Shown one piece after another: positions 1 to 12,931 of a DNA stretch of 64,000 bases. A program made the translations under genes and the position numbers. The DNA lies in the NCBI GenBank assembly GCA_029706075.1, contig JAINUG010000047.1:1310675-1374674 (forward strand). Reading direction: 5' to 3'. Under the pieces are notes generated by a model that was given only the letters and a program-made list of their open reading frames with translations, searched no databases and had not been told where the DNA came from. Positions within the stretch are counted from its first letter, which is position 1; the number at the start of each line of letters is the position of its first letter. Origin of the DNA: Aldrovandia affinis (Eukaryota; Chordata; Actinopteri; Notacanthiformes; Halosauridae).

Positions 1-2070
1 CTCCCCCAAACATCCAGTGGGCCAAAAATACATCAAAGATGTAATAATCATCCACTCTAACACAATATTTTTTATTTTCACTACTGTCGGTTTATAAAAC
101 ATAGCAACATTGAATAGTCCAATAAGAATTTCTACAATCAGTAAATCATTGTATTGCCATACTAATAACTATATCAAATCGTTCAAATCGATTTATTCAG
201 TTTACAGATGTAGTGTAATGCATGTAATTGAGCGTAATGCATGTAATGCATTCACACAAATGTACATGTAGGCTACACCGCAGTGAACAAGGAACAGATA
301 GATTAATAACCAAACTATTTATATTTTTGTGGTTTTTGGATTATTACATTGGATGTAGGGGTTATATTTGGGGCAGATGGGTATTATATTTCTGAGAAGA
401 GCTATATTTGCAGGGCATTTGTAGGTAGTTATTGCGTTTGTGCAACATTTGTTGTTTGTACAACACTGCAGATGCCCCCAGCTTCCACCCCTCCCAAACG
501 TTTTCCCAGGAATCCCGAGTCCATACCCTGAAGGTCTGATCACTATAAAGCACTGAGTCAATCCAAAAGTAACCTCTGCCACTTTCTCAGACTTTGAAAA
601 AGTGATTTATGTTCAGCATTTATTGATCCCTATCTGAACTCTTTGTGGCATTTTTGGAATTCTGTGCAATAGTGAATTAGTCTCATGGACAAAACATGCA
701 CACGTTTAGGTTGGTTTAGAGGTAAATGACAGTACTCATGGGGTATATCTGAATTCATTTTAGATCACTGGAAAATGGATCCATTTGCAGCACCAAGCTT
801 CATTTTAACCAAATTAGCCTCTTTTTCCTCATTTCCTCTAACAACATGTTTTTCTCTCTCTAGTAGGCTGTAAGCTCTTGCTGTTTTGGAGAGAAAAGAA
901 CAGCAGCTTTGTGTTTTCATGTGCTTTTTTTAAACCCTTTGGCTAGTGAAAGGCCATACTGTACTGATAAGTCAATGTTGATAATACTCAGAAGACCAAA
1001 AGGAGCATTCTTAATGAAAATGTGTGTGGCTCTCCAGGTCACTGTCTGGGAACTGTGTCAGTTTCCTCCCCTCCTGCTTCAGGAGTAGAACGTGGCAGCT
1101 GGTCTTCTTCCTGAATGTTGTCTTTGTCACATTCTTGATGTGTGATGTAACCCTCCAGGGCCCATGTTGCCATAAGTAAATTTGCAGTGTTCGCTCTAAT
1201 TGGGATATTCATTTCAGCAGTGGCTGACTAGTAAGGACAGGATATTTCGCCGTTTGGTGGCGCTGGCATAATGTTGTTGGTTACTTTGAGATTGTTTTAC
1301 AGTTCAACTGTAGCCTTTAAAGACAGCTTTTGAAATGTTTGTATATGTTGTCTTACATAAACCAGACTTCATAGTCCATTTCACCAGCTTACCAGAAAGC
1401 ACTGATAGCAATTATAGCATGTTGCAAGTGCAGTTATGGAGAAAAATGTTAATATGGACATTAAGCGATAAAGATCATGACAACTACAGTTGATACGATG
1501 AAGATTTGACTTAAAATATTAGCACGTTTCAGATATTACTTAACCAGAAATGTATTGTAGAATATAATTACATTATGTATGAGTTACTTCACCATTACTT
1601 CAGTGAATGTCAATCAGCGCAAACTAGTATATTTGCATAGTTATTAATTAAACACCAGAAAATAACATTTTTGGGAATTAAATAAAGAAAACAAAACACT
1701 AAAGAAAATGTTTTAAAAACTAAAAATGTGCCATGTTTTGTGTTAACTTGCCTTGTTCCTCGCCTATATGCAAAAAAAGGTAGTGTTGTTCTCTGTAGCT
1801 TCTCACAGAGTACGAACAGACTTGTGGAACAGTATGAAAACCCAGTTGTCGTTTTGGTAGTGGTCTAAAATAGGCTGACCTTTTTTCTTTTTCTTTTTTA
1901 CAGTGGCCCGCACTTAGTTAGTCTAAATCCAGCTATATGAAGCAGCTATATGAGCAGATGAAAGGTCATTGATCAATGACACCACCAAAGATCGTATTTA
2001 TAACTAGGAACAGCGTGGGTTACAGCAGAATATGAGCCTTAACATAGTTATTCAACAAACAAACCTTTTC

Positions 2071-2311
2071 CATTACATTACATTACATTACATTACATTA
2101 CAGGCATTTAGCAGACGCTCTTATCCAGAGCGACTTACAGTTTTACATTTCCTTACAATCCATTTATACAGCTGGATATTTTACTGAAGCAATTCAGGTT
2201 AAGTACCTTGCTCAAGGGTACAACGGCAGTGTCCCACCTGGGGATTGAACCTGCAACCTTAACGTTACAAGCCCAGTTCCCTAACCATTATACCACACTG
2301 CCTGCCATATG
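2071..2311 (-). mobile_element. tRNA-derived SINE, copy 1, with (TAATG)n tail
   Basis: Read on the minus strand, this starts with a tRNA-like head: an A-box-like stretch near 2290 (GGTATAATGGTTAGGG) and a B-box-like GGTTCAATCCC near 2245. A body follows (CCCTTGAGCAAGGTACTT), then a 3' tail TGTAAGTCGCTCTGGATAAG..GCTAAATGCC, and the copy ends in a short TAATG array at 2071-2100. The same head, body and tail recur at 9.2 kb and 33.8 kb. The tail also occurs at the 3' end of the LINE fragment at 30.3 kb, which suggests LINE-driven retroposition. A shared TTTCCATTA on both sides (near 2066 and 2330) is a possible target-site duplication but is not certain. Confidence 0.75.
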
Positions 2312-3847
2312 CTTGCCTGCCTGCCTGCCTTTCCATTATGTAAATCATTTTTCCATATACTGGAATATACAAACATATACTGTATGTACACACACATGCC
2401 ATATAACATATTTGCTCAAAATCTGATAATAATAATAATATTTTAAAGAAGTAAAATGCTTCTATAAGCAATTCAGACACCCTAAGAGTGGCGGGCAGTG
2501 TGGTGTGTAAAAATACATATAAACTCTTTGTCACCCCTGCCAAAATAAAAAATAGCAAAACTAATTATTATCCTTTTTTAAAGCATTGGCTAATGGTTTT
2601 GTACTTGCTTGGTTTATGTTTTATCTGAAAACATCTCAGAGTTGAGGAATATCTTATTTTTCCTCTGACCAAGGAATAACCAATTAATAACCAAATAATG
2701 TTTTAGTTTAAAGTAAAGTTTTTTTAATCATGCTTTTGTTGTTGTACAGAAGTAAGTCAGCCTAAATGACTTTAAAACAATCCTGTGTCTTAATTAGTTG
2801 GAAGAGGTTTTTACTCACTCAGTGAAATTCAGTATCATAATATATAGGCCAAAATGGCAGTTGCCTTTGCCACACAGCCAGTGTGAAATGTATTAGCCCT
2901 GTGTGAAAACTGACAGTTGCATAAAACATCAGTGAAATGGAATATTATGGGTTAAAGGGTAAAAATAAAATGAATTTAATAGGCCCAATACAGTCTCAAG
3001 AGGGATAAATTCAGGGGTGGCAGTTTTATTGACCCAATATATATAATTTTTTCTGTCTTCTTTTGTGACTGCTCTCTTATGTGGGTCCAAAAACAATGCT
3101 AATGTTGCTCTGACCCCTTTGCACTACAGGGAGGTTATGCAGAGTGCATTAATTACAGGACTTTGCTGGTGTCTGGATTAATGAACACACTATTGAACAC
3201 CACATCAACCCTGGCCAGAGGTTAATGCTTTGCTAATTAACTGAGAAAAAAGCCTTGTCCAATTTAACAGAGAAGTGCAAAACATTAATGCTAGGCATTC
3301 AGCAAGCAGTTTTATTGCAAGTCGATGGCACCAAACATGCGTTACAGATTAAATGAGTTAACTGAAATGCCAGATAAACTTTCACGCTGCACAATGCAAT
3401 GTTCAGCATTTCAGCTAAGTGACTGAATGAACATTGAGCACATTATTAGAATAATTTAACCAGTTTCAGTTATTAATTTCGATATTTAAATTATTGCATG
3501 CACATTTCTGAACATCTTAGATTCAGTCTTTAAAACAAAGAATTCTGATAATTGACTAACATGAAAGATAAGGCAGACTAGAGTATTTTAGATCATTTCT
3601 TTGCTTTTTTTCCTCCCCTTCATAAGCAGTTTTCCCATGGGCCATGGGTACCTTGCCGATAAATCCAGAGTCTAATGCTAATGAAGATGTGCAAACAGGC
3701 AGAGGAAAAAGATTCACTCCCTTTTATATCCAAGTGACACATCTAAGTCCTGGTTAATGACAGTAGTCAACCCTGGCCTGCGGGACAAAGTCATTAACCG
3801 GATAATCCAGACAGAGGGATAACGAGAAGCCAGGAGCTGTCACTCGC

Positions 3848-3898
3848 TGAAGCCTCAGGGGGGATACACACACACATACACACATACACACATACACA
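3848..3898. repeat. Imperfect (CA)n microsatellite
   Basis: A short ACACACAC/ATAC alternating tract about 90 bp before the long GT array. It is simple sequence and not coding. Confidence 0.7.
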
Positions 3899-3986
3899 CT
3901 GGCGGCTTCATCATGGTCCCCTGAAGACATGAGGTTTTTTTCCCAAGTGCGACACCTCAGGGTTTCCCCTAGAAATGTTTGTACTG

Positions 3987-4163
<177 letters not shown>

Positions 4164-5216
4164 GGGTGCTGTTCAGATTCATTTCTACAGACACTGAGTT
4201 ATTGTATGCTAGCAGATGAATTGAGATAAATATTGCATCTGATATCTGCTTGCTAGCTATCTGGATTTCTTAATGAAAATAGATCAGTAAAGCTTTCAGC
4301 TTATCTGAGCTAGCCAATTAAAAATACTTACCATGTCTTGCATTCCTTAATATATCACAACAGTGCATTTACCAGTATTGTATATAAATGTAAAATGTTA
4401 TATTTAACCACTTAGTTAGAGCACATCATTGATTGTATAGTCTCAAAAGCAATACAAATAAATCCTTACATATTGAGAATTCTGCAAACACATTACAGTG
4501 GAACAATAATGTTTTTTTCCTACCTGAACCTGGATGATGAATACATTTGATGAATTTTTACGACGTCAACACTGGATTTTTACAGACAACATTTGACTCA
4601 ATAAGGATTGCAGTCAATATCAATGCAATACAATGCAATTTTCATATTTTCTACGTTATCTATATTTTCAATTTTCAATATATCAAATATATGAATATAG
4701 AGATATTTAAGGTTTACTCTCTCTTTGATTGAGAATATCTTCCTTACCTGTAAAGTGTAAGAGTTAACAGTAGTATTGTGTTTGCATATTTTATACATCC
4801 AAAATCCAGTGTCAAAAAGACACTTTCAAAAGTTTTTCCTTTGTCATGACCTATATTTTCTCAATACTATTTTGTGGGGTATTGTGTTATATTTTGCTTT
4901 TCTGAAATTCTGTGATTGTGTCATTGATGAGCAATCACATCTACCATTGTGTGTTATTTATATAATGCTTTATATTAAATATTTATACTCCTATAATGCT
5001 TTATCGCCTAAACAAACCCCACACAAGGATCCATCTGATGATTTGGCTGTAATTAAATATTGGCAATGAAAAGGATTGGAACTTTTTAAACAGTTATTGA
5101 TGTGGGTGATTGCGTGTGGGTATTCATAGCGGTGCGCTGTTTTTCGTGTGGCATATGTGACCCATTGGAGTATCAAAGGGATAAAGTTATGGAGAATGCA
5201 TATTGTTCACAAATCT

Positions 5217-5220
<4 letters not shown>

Positions 5221-5278
<58 letters not shown>
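5221..5278. repeat. (TC)29 microsatellite
   Basis: A perfect run of 29 TC dinucleotides within the presumed intron. The Ser-Leu open frames over it are artefacts. Confidence 0.95.
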
Positions 5279-5281
<3 letters not shown>

Positions 5282-5379
5282 CATAGATTGGGGAAAGGCA
5301 TTATTATATAGTAAAGCTATTTTCTGTGAAGTTATTTGCTGGTCTCCCATTCGTTGTGTCACCAGGCCGTTGTAGTTTA

Positions 5380-5520
5380 TCTAGAAAACTGCTGCTACAA
5401 CCGTTCAATAGTATTCACAAGTACTCACATGCCACCCCACTGCCTATCTCCCTCCATTGGCTGCCAGTCATGGCTCACATTAGATTCAGCACTCTGGTTC
5501 TGGTCTAAAGGGTAGCAACA
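5380..5520 (+). mobile_element. Short LINE RT C-terminal scrap (L2-like)
   Basis: Translation gives an island resembling the end of an L2-type reverse transcriptase: a His-Ala-Thr-Pro-Leu segment, then SLHWLPV, then a stretch like IRFSTLVLV followed by a stop. The SLHWLPV signature also occurs in the LINE at 40.9-42.2 kb. Only about 45 residues are recognisable, so this is a decayed fragment. Confidence 0.5.
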
Positions 5521-8500
5521 AGGATGGCGGCCTCTTAATGGCAGGCCATCATAAAATCCTATGCTCCTGCCTGGCCTCTCTGCTCTGTGATCTCTGACCT
5601 CCTCTGTCCGCTTCTGTCTGCCCTTTGGGGAGAGAAACCCCAGTCATGGGTTTTCTCTATTCTCCCCCCAGTGATGGAACATTGTGAAACAGCCTGTAAC
5701 AGTCAGAAGAGCAGTAGGTTTTCAGTCCGTTGGCTCTACCATGGCCATTTACCTCCTAGCACTTAATAGGGGTTTATTGAACTTCAGCCAGTTGTAGATT
5801 ACTGAAGCACTGTGTGGCTGTTATAGCACGTTTGGCTTGTTTTAGGTTCATTGTGGTATGTGTGTGTTACAGTATGTCTATTGTAGCACTTGACTTCCTG
5901 ATTTGATTGTGTTGTGGGTGATATGTTATCTATCCAGCTGTTCACCCAGCTTTATTTCCTGAATAAGAAGGTCTGAGAAGGGAACACGTGTATGTTTTAC
6001 AATCTAATCCACATTTGAGGATGGGATTAATCTCACTACAAAGATTAGTGAGATTCTAAAAATACTTTAAAATTTAAATCATGTCCATCTTGGCACAAGT
6101 GGCATTGCGGAAGGATGTTGTATCTGCAGCATGTTACCAAGGTTCTACAGTATAGATCCCCCATTGTACGCCACCATCGATTGACTGCATCACAGGTCAT
6201 TTTCAGACCTACAAGAAAGACTGTAATGAACTAAATCACATACATTTTTCTCCTCTAATGGTTGCTCATAAATGGCTACCCTTTCACAGCAGAGCTTACT
6301 GAAACTGTGTCTGTTCTCACACAATGTTTGCGGCAAGAATCACTACTTTAACCAATATGACTGCAGGGAGTCCATTCAGAGAAGGTATTTTAATTATGGC
6401 ATCCATTGTCAGGAAAAAGTGTCATGCGGTTTTCCGGTAGGTCACAGAACATTTTACCTGTACCACATACGGTACACGGACTGACCTTTTCCGCGATTCA
6501 TTATTATGATTAAATTAAACAGTTTCAATGGTGTGCTGGATTTCTACGGCTGCATCTGCTCCAATATATAGCCACCTTTCCTGCACTCGTGGAGTGTGTA
6601 TGATCCTAATTTTAGTAATCATTTAATAAGGTTAAATTATTATAATTAGTATTGTAATTATTGAATGATTTTGTGTGAAACGAAAACATGAATGTCATAT
6701 TATTTGCATATTATTTTTTAAGAAAGGACCAGGTTTCAATACTTCCACGTATCCTCAAGCAAGAACAGAAACTTTCAGCCAGAGCAGACAGTAGAATAAC
6801 AACCTGACAACCCCTTGATTGGGTTTTATTTCTTAAACTTCTCTGTGAACACTTCTCAGGTCATTCCCTGTAGGGCATATCGTTTTACATGTCTGTTTTC
6901 CAAGATTTTGAAAGGATTTATTAAAAATTTCCCCAGATTTATCTTCTGTCAGGCACATATCAAAATCAATTCATTGAAGAGATTCCCCACTGTGCCACAG
7001 CTTGAAAGTGAATTTGTGCCTTCAGACTCTCCAGTCCCCATAGGCAAGGCCCAGTAAAGAGGTCACAACCTCTGATGTGTCCTCTGGCCCCCGTGATCAT
7101 TAATCATAAGCTGCCAAACTGCAATCATTTGTCACTAGGACCTCTGAGCGTTGAGACGGTAGTGTCTCTTTTCAAATAAAGAGGTTTTGGGCCGCACACT
7201 TCACAGCGTCAGCAGCTGGAAATCAGAAAGGCCCTGCATGTTTACAATACTAGTATTTGGTAGCTGGCTGAAGGGCAGATCCACACATATATCCGTCAGA
7301 TTAAACTGTCTCCTTACTATATGCATAAGGTTATTGACTTGTTTGTTTTAGATTAATTTATTTCACAGACCTTTGCTGTCAGTCCAGGTTATGATTTCAT
7401 TGTAACGTTCTGAGAATTAGTGTGAATTCTGTTAAAAGCCTCTCTCCTTTGCCAAAGTGTGCATCCATTGCAATGTCTGGCGTGAATAGTTATGAGAAAA
7501 TTAGAATGCAATTTATTATATTATGAAGTCGGAGTCTCCCCTCATTTGGAACAATGTTATTCATTGTTCAGTACAGAAAGTTTAATGTGAGAAACAGAGG
7601 TCACAACAGAAGGAATTCACTGCTTGTTATTTCCTAAATGTCATAGAGATTGTGATTCTGTGATTCTAAAGTGCTTCTGTCTTTGAACACAAGGATATTT
7701 TTCATATACAGTACATGCATGGTACATTTACATATTACAACATTCTTTGATTAATTGCATTCATTTGCAAGGGTGTAAAGTAGTACTTTACTACTTTAAT
7801 AAAGTGGGGATTTGTTCTTTATTTGAGCATTTTTTATGTGTGTCTACTTTCACTCCACAACATATTTAAAGAAAATGTTAACTGTTTACTCCAATACATT
7901 TTCCAAGAGGCCCCCAGGTACTCGTTACGTTAACATGTCTTGTGTAATAACAAAATCAGGTGCAATGTTAGTTAATAAACCAATGAAAAAATGAGCTTCC
8001 TTTGAAAAACTAGTGCGCTGATAAAAATGTGCAGTCAAGCTCCATCCTTTTAATGTCAGCCCTCACACAAATAGCCTGATGCCATCAAAGATGGCAGTAG
8101 TAGACTCGCCAAAGGTTCAGCCAATCACTCGACCACCCATGGCCATATCTAATGTTCCAAAATTTATTGAAGTAATAGGAGTTTCTTATCACATGAAATG
8201 TCTTCTTTGGTCACATGAAATTTCATTACATTAATTAAAGGGCTCAAAGAACTTGTGTACTTTTTACTTTTGGTACATTTTAAGTCAGATACATTTACTC
8301 AAGCAGTGTTTGAATGAATTTTTTAATGACGTATTCATAGTTTAACTTGAGTACTTTTCCACCACTGAGTACATGTAGAACACGTTGAGCCTCATAAAGA
8401 TTTTATATTTATTTAAAATTATAATCTCTTCTTTACTCTTCTCCCTCCTATACCTGGGTTGATTAGAATGTTTGACTTAACGTGAATGGATAATGTTTAC

Positions 8501-9208
8501 AGAAATGTTTGTCATATGAACTGTTAATCAGTTACACTGAAAACCTCACTTTAATTGATACTTTACTTGGAAAAAGCATGTTCATGTTGTGTGCATGGCG
8601 ATTGTGTTTTTAAAAACCATATTCTCAGGAAAGTGAAACTTGTACCTCTACAAGAGTATATTCAGAAGGTAGAAACAAGAGTGAATTCATGAGTCCTGGC
8701 CTTTTCCAAAGGGGAGGGGATGGAGAAGACAGTGAGTCAAAGCCAAGGCAGAGATTTTGCTTTGTGTTTGTAAGAGGAGTAATGGACTTCTTTAGTGTTC
8801 TGATCTTATATATCAAACAGGACAATAAAAGTGTTCACATCTATTGTCTGCTGCTAAATTTCCCGTTTGATTCATGGTTTCCTCAAGGCTGTGAGTATAA
8901 ATTGATTACACCCTGACTGCATCAGCACTTTTACCTGAACTTTTGTTCCACCATAATTACCCGAAATACCAACGCAGAGAATAAAAGGACTGCTTGAGAG
9001 TAGCTTTAAAGGCTGAATAAGTCTTTAATCGTTAGCCCAGTAAATATTCAGAAGGCCAGTGATGGGTTTAATATGTTGAGTACCTGACACCAAAATGTAC
9101 TTTCTAAAGTGCTTATTAATGGTCAACTGAAGTTCTGCATTGTAATCATTATTGTTGACTAATCCTTTCCTTATTTTCTTGTATGTTTACTTTTTTTTTT
9201 TTTTTTTT

Positions 9209-9385
9209 TGTCATTTAGCAGACGCTCTTATCCAGAGCGACTCACACAGTTTATATTTATTTACATACAATCCATTTATACAGCTGAATATTTTACTGAA
9301 GCAATTGCTCAAGGGTACAACAGCAGTGCCCCACCTGCAACCTCTGAGTTACAAGCCCAGCTCCCTAACCATCACACTACACAAA
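9209..9385 (-). mobile_element. tRNA-derived SINE, copy 2
   Basis: Same family as the copies at 2.1 and 33.8 kb. On the minus strand the body has ACCCTTGAGCAATTGCTTCA and the tail ends TGAGTCGCTCTGGATAAGAG..GCTAAATGAC, followed by poly(A) (T run at 9190-9209 on the plus strand). The tRNA-like head is degraded and the body is about 20 bp shorter than in copy 1. Confidence 0.7.
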
Positions 9386-10697
9386 AACGTTGCTTATTTT
9401 GTTTAAACAAAATACTTCCCCAATTTTAAATTGTCTTGTTAAGGTATCCCGCTGCTTATTCATCCTACTTCTTCTTCTGGCTCTCTTGTTCAGTGTCAAG
9501 CAGGTCTATTAGTAATGACCAAAATATACTAAGCAGAAATCTAGTTGCAAAGTACATTTCATGAAAAAGCAATAATGGTCTGTTCAATGCGAAATCATTT
9601 TGCTTTTCTGTTTTTTTAATACAATTTGGTTATTTTCATATCAATATAAAAACATGCACATGGTTGAATCCTCGGAGGCAGACTGATATAGAATGCCCTG
9701 CTGTGTCGATAATTACATTGAATTGATGTGGAAACATCCTGTCGTATCCGCGATCAAAACCTCATTGTGCGCATAGGCTCCGACTGTCTCATGGAGGACC
9801 ATTAAAACTTTGCTGTGGTATTTTTGGTTGTTTTTCTCTTGGTCTATTTCAGTCTGGTCTCACCCTTGGGATGGGATGTCTCTTTGCTTCTTCTCGAGTC
9901 CATCGTCTGGGAAGTGGGCTAACTTCCCCCGGCTTGTGTTTGCCTTCCTTCAGGGGAAAATAAAGGAGTTGGCCCAATTCCCGGCGCTCTCCTGTTCAGT
10001 TGGATTAAATGAGTTACTGGGGAGGCATTGTGCCCATCGTTCATTTCACGGTTTGCCTCGCCACAAAGTGGAGCGGTCCATCCGCTTCATTATCTGACCA
10101 AGGCGTAAACAGCACTAGTCAGCGAGGTACAGTACCCCTGACCACATCAGCGATTCCTTTGCAAAGATCTCCTTGCCCTGTTCCAATTTTTTTTTAAGTT
10201 GGGTGGCAGGTGGGTGATTTACCAGTGGACCAGTGATGGAATTGGTTTGAGCCTGTTTTTTGGTGATCCACAATCGCTCACAGTCATAATGATCCATGGC
10301 CTATCATATTGTTTCTGCTGACAAAAGCTTGTACCCTCTTTTATTGGGTATATCTCTTTCAGGGAATCTGAGAGACAAATACGTCACCTTAAGTATTGAA
10401 AGCACATAAATCTCTTTTTAAGAACCTTGTCCAGGTTTAGACTTTGCCAGACAAAGGCTATCAGGACTTTTATGCATGGGCCTGATGCAAAATATGCATC
10501 AACTCTACATTTTATTAAGCATTCCAGTCACATAATTTATTTCATTTTCTTTTAAGATCACAGTATGTGTATTCTGTATGTTCAAAGCATGTTTAAAAAA
10601 TATTTTTTGCATATTTAGTACTAAATATCGACCTCCTTAACCTAATGACCTGCGAGTATCAAACCAGTTTTACAAAAAATTTATTGATGCCTGAATA

Positions 10698-10820
10698 TCG
10701 CCCTCACGGGTTACGGGACACAAAACAATATCCTGACTCACTGTGGAAATTAAAAAACCAAACTATTATAAACTAACCGGAACCCTTTCAAAGTTCCGTT
10801 TACTTTCACTTTTATTTATT

Positions 10821-10891
<71 letters not shown>

Positions 10892-11082
10892 CGTTTGCTC
10901 TCTCTCCGCGGTCTCTCACGCCTTCTCCTCCCTGGTTCCAGCCACCTACTGAAGAGAGCAGAGCAGTTTTAAGCACACAGGTGTAATTGCCAAACCCTGG
11001 ACTGGTGTGTGCGCCGGCTGCTCTGCCAGTAGGCGTGGCCGCTAATCGCCCTGATTATCTGCCAAGGCCGACGCCTTCCACA
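10698..11082 (-). repeat. 3' LTR of the Gmr1-like element (outer end truncated)
   Basis: It matches the right LTR from the TCGCCCTCACGGG block to the terminal CCACA, with an expanded TTTC microsatellite in the middle (10820-10891). Homology stops at about 10698, so the U5-side end of the LTR is lost. On the minus strand it starts TGTGGAAGGC, preceded by a short purine tract (GGAGGGG) in the position of a polypurine tract. Confidence 0.8.
10820..10891. repeat. (TTTC)18 microsatellite within LTR
   Basis: About 18 TTTC units. The same site in the other LTR (near 14587-14609) has only a few units, so the array expanded after insertion. Confidence 0.9.
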
Positions 11083-11159
11083 CCCCTCCATCGCCAGAAT
11101 GTGGCCAGGGCCCATTCGGTTCGACAGACACCCCCTCTGGACGCTGGAGACAAGGTAAT

Positions 11160-11420
11160 CTGCAGGTAGCCCTTGGTTAAATCCAGTGTCCAGTGAATCC
11201 AGTGAATAAAAGTGCCCAACCGATCCAGCAGCTCGTCAACCCGGGGCATTGGATAGGCATCGTACTTCGATACTGCCTTAACTTTTCTGTAGTCCACACA
11301 GAATCGAACAGACCCATCAGGCTTAGGTACAAGCACAATGGGGCTGCACCAGTCACTATTAGACTCCTCTATTACACCCATGTCTAGCATTGGTGAGCGA
11401 AACAGGGTCTACCACCTCCC
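11160..11420 (-). pseudogene. Reverse transcriptase N-terminal fragment (Ty3/gypsy)
   Basis: The minus-strand translation shows the start of a gypsy RT: MLDMGVIEESNSDWCSPIVL, then VPKPDGSVRFCVDYRKV, YPMPRVDELLDRLG and a modified LDLTKGYLQI block. It decays into unrelated frame after about residue 80 and runs into the LTR, so the YxDD block, thumb and RNase H are absent. It lies downstream of integrase in the same orientation, which is the Gmr1-type order rather than a rearrangement. Confidence 0.85.
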
Positions 11421-11442
11421 ACCGTTTTAATAAATGTAGGTG

Positions 11443-11643
11443 TGTGGAGGGCGTCGGTCTCGGCCAAATAATTACATCAATTATGGCCTTTGGAGCAACC
11501 TTCCGGGCGACAGTTCACTCTCACACCCTGTGAGAGTGCCAAACCTGCCCCCGGAAAGTCTCCCTGCTCCAAAGGCCTCCACAACATGTAAACACACAGG
11601 CAACCATGCCACTCCCACGTGGCCGAGACCGACGCCCTCCACA
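11443..11643. mobile_element. 201-bp element with perfect 24-bp inverted ends
   Basis: The ends are perfect inverted repeats of 24 bp beginning TGTGGAGGGCGTCGG. The element is flanked by a direct 5-bp duplication AGGTG (11438-11442 and 11644-11648), so it is a clean insertion. It sits between the post-integrase region and RT of the gypsy element. Its ends closely resemble the outer 5' end of that element's own LTR (TGTGGCAGGCGTCGGTCTCG). It has no ORF. It could be a MITE or an LTR-derived miniature. Confidence 0.75.
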
Positions 11644-11679
11644 AGGTGGTATATCTGATGTGATCCACCTCTATCCGAG

Positions 11680-11890
11680 CTAATTACTTAATAATCAACA
11701 TCCCCCACTCGCCGTGTAACCTCATATTGTCCTTGCCACTTTGCGAGCAATTTAGATGCCGACGTTGGGAGTACCACTAGGACTTGATCTCCAGGCTGAA
11801 AATTTTGCAATTGTGTCCCCCTGTTATATTGCCGTCTCTGTCGTTCCTGGGCCTGGAGCAAATGTTCTCATGAAATTTGACCGAGTGAGT
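11680..11890 (-). pseudogene. Post-integrase (GPY/F-type) region of Pol
   Basis: The minus-strand translation contains AQERQRRQYNRGTQ, FQPGDQVLVVLPTSASKLLA and KWQGQYEVTRRVG, the typical sequence after a Ty3/gypsy integrase core that helps in DNA binding and target choice. A stop interrupts it after VDY, and it then continues toward the insertion at 11643. Confidence 0.8.
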
Positions 11891-11900
11891 GCAGCTTTGC

Positions 11901-12848
11901 TCATAGGTCCATGACGTATTGAATTTCATTGTTGCTGGGGCTAGGATTTTCCTCCCAAGTTTCTCTTAATAAATCCAGAATACCCCTGGGACGTCGCTCA
12001 TATAATAATTCAAATGGGGAAAACCCGGTGGAGGCTTGGGGAACCTCCCTGATGGCAAACATCAGCGGGTCAATTAGTTTGTCCCAGTTCTTTAAATCGG
12101 TTTGAATGAACTTCCGCATCATGGATTTCAACGTCCGATTGAACCGCTCTACCAGCCCATCAGTTTGTGGGTGGTATACGCTGGTTTGAATCGACTTGAT
12201 ATCCAATAATGCGTACAGTTCCTTCAGTGTTCGTGGCATGAATGAAGTGCCCTGATCAGTGAGAATCTCTTTTGGGATTCGCACCTGGGAGAAAAAGTGG
12301 AACAACTCCTCTGCAATAGTCTTTGCAGATATATTGTGGAGGGGTACAGCCTCAGGGTATCGCGTTGCATAGTCTACGATAACTAATACAAAGCGGTACC
12401 CTTTGGCACTCCGATCAAATGGCCCGATAAGGTCCATTCCAATTGTTTTGAACGGGACCCCTATTAAAGGCAATGGGTGCAATGGAGCTTTTGGAATTGC
12501 CACTGGGTTTACTTTTTGGCATTCGGGGCACGCCGTACACCACTGACGGACGTTACCTCGAATGCCCGGCCAATAGAATCGAGCCATTATCCGGAATAGT
12601 GTCTTATCCTGTCCTAAATGACCTGCCATTGGATTGCTATGAGCCACCTGGAAAACCATTTCCCGACGACTTTTGAGCAGTAATAACTGTGTATTTTCCT
12701 CTCCTGGATAGGCATCCCGACACACACGATACAGTCTATCCTGTAAAATACAAAAATAGGGGTACGTCACCACCCGCTCTGGGTTAAGCAGCTGGCCATA
12801 AATCTTAATCACTTGGACAGCTACTCGACTGAGCGTTTCGTCCTGCAA
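11901..12848 (-). CDS. Ty3/gypsy integrase (315-codon open segment)
   Basis: An uninterrupted open segment carrying a full integrase core. The zinc-binding part has H70, H77 and the cysteines of CTACPEC (104, 107, 110). The catalytic triad is D139 (in GMDLIGPF), D198 (in ILTDQGTSF) and E234 (in GLVERFNRTL), with 35 residues between the last two. STGFSPFELLYERRPRG follows. Integrase joins element cDNA to chromosomal DNA. The segment begins without the usual upstream Pol, because protease is out of frame, so it is a preserved domain in a dead element. The first codon chosen is simply the first Met in the open frame. Confidence 0.88.
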   Translation of the reverse strand: MQDETLSRVAVQVIKIYGQLLNPERVVTYPYFCILQDRLYRVCRDAYPGEENTQLLLLKSRREMVFQVAHSNPMAGHLGQDKTLFRIMARFYWPGIRGNVRQWCTACPECQKVNPVAIPKAPLHPLPLIGVPFKTIGMDLIGPFDRSAKGYRFVLVIVDYATRYPEAVPLHNISAKTIAEELFHFFSQVRIPKEILTDQGTSFMPRTLKELYALLDIKSIQTSVYHPQTDGLVERFNRTLKSMMRKFIQTDLKNWDKLIDPLMFAIREVPQASTGFSPFELLYERRPRGILDLLRETWEENPSPSNNEIQYVMDL

Positions 12849-12931
12849 CTATTCGAGGGAGAAATCAGTCACTCTGGTGAGTTGGGGAAGCCCGCCGTCC
12901 CTGCCCCCGTTTCCCCGAAACAGCCTTTCGG

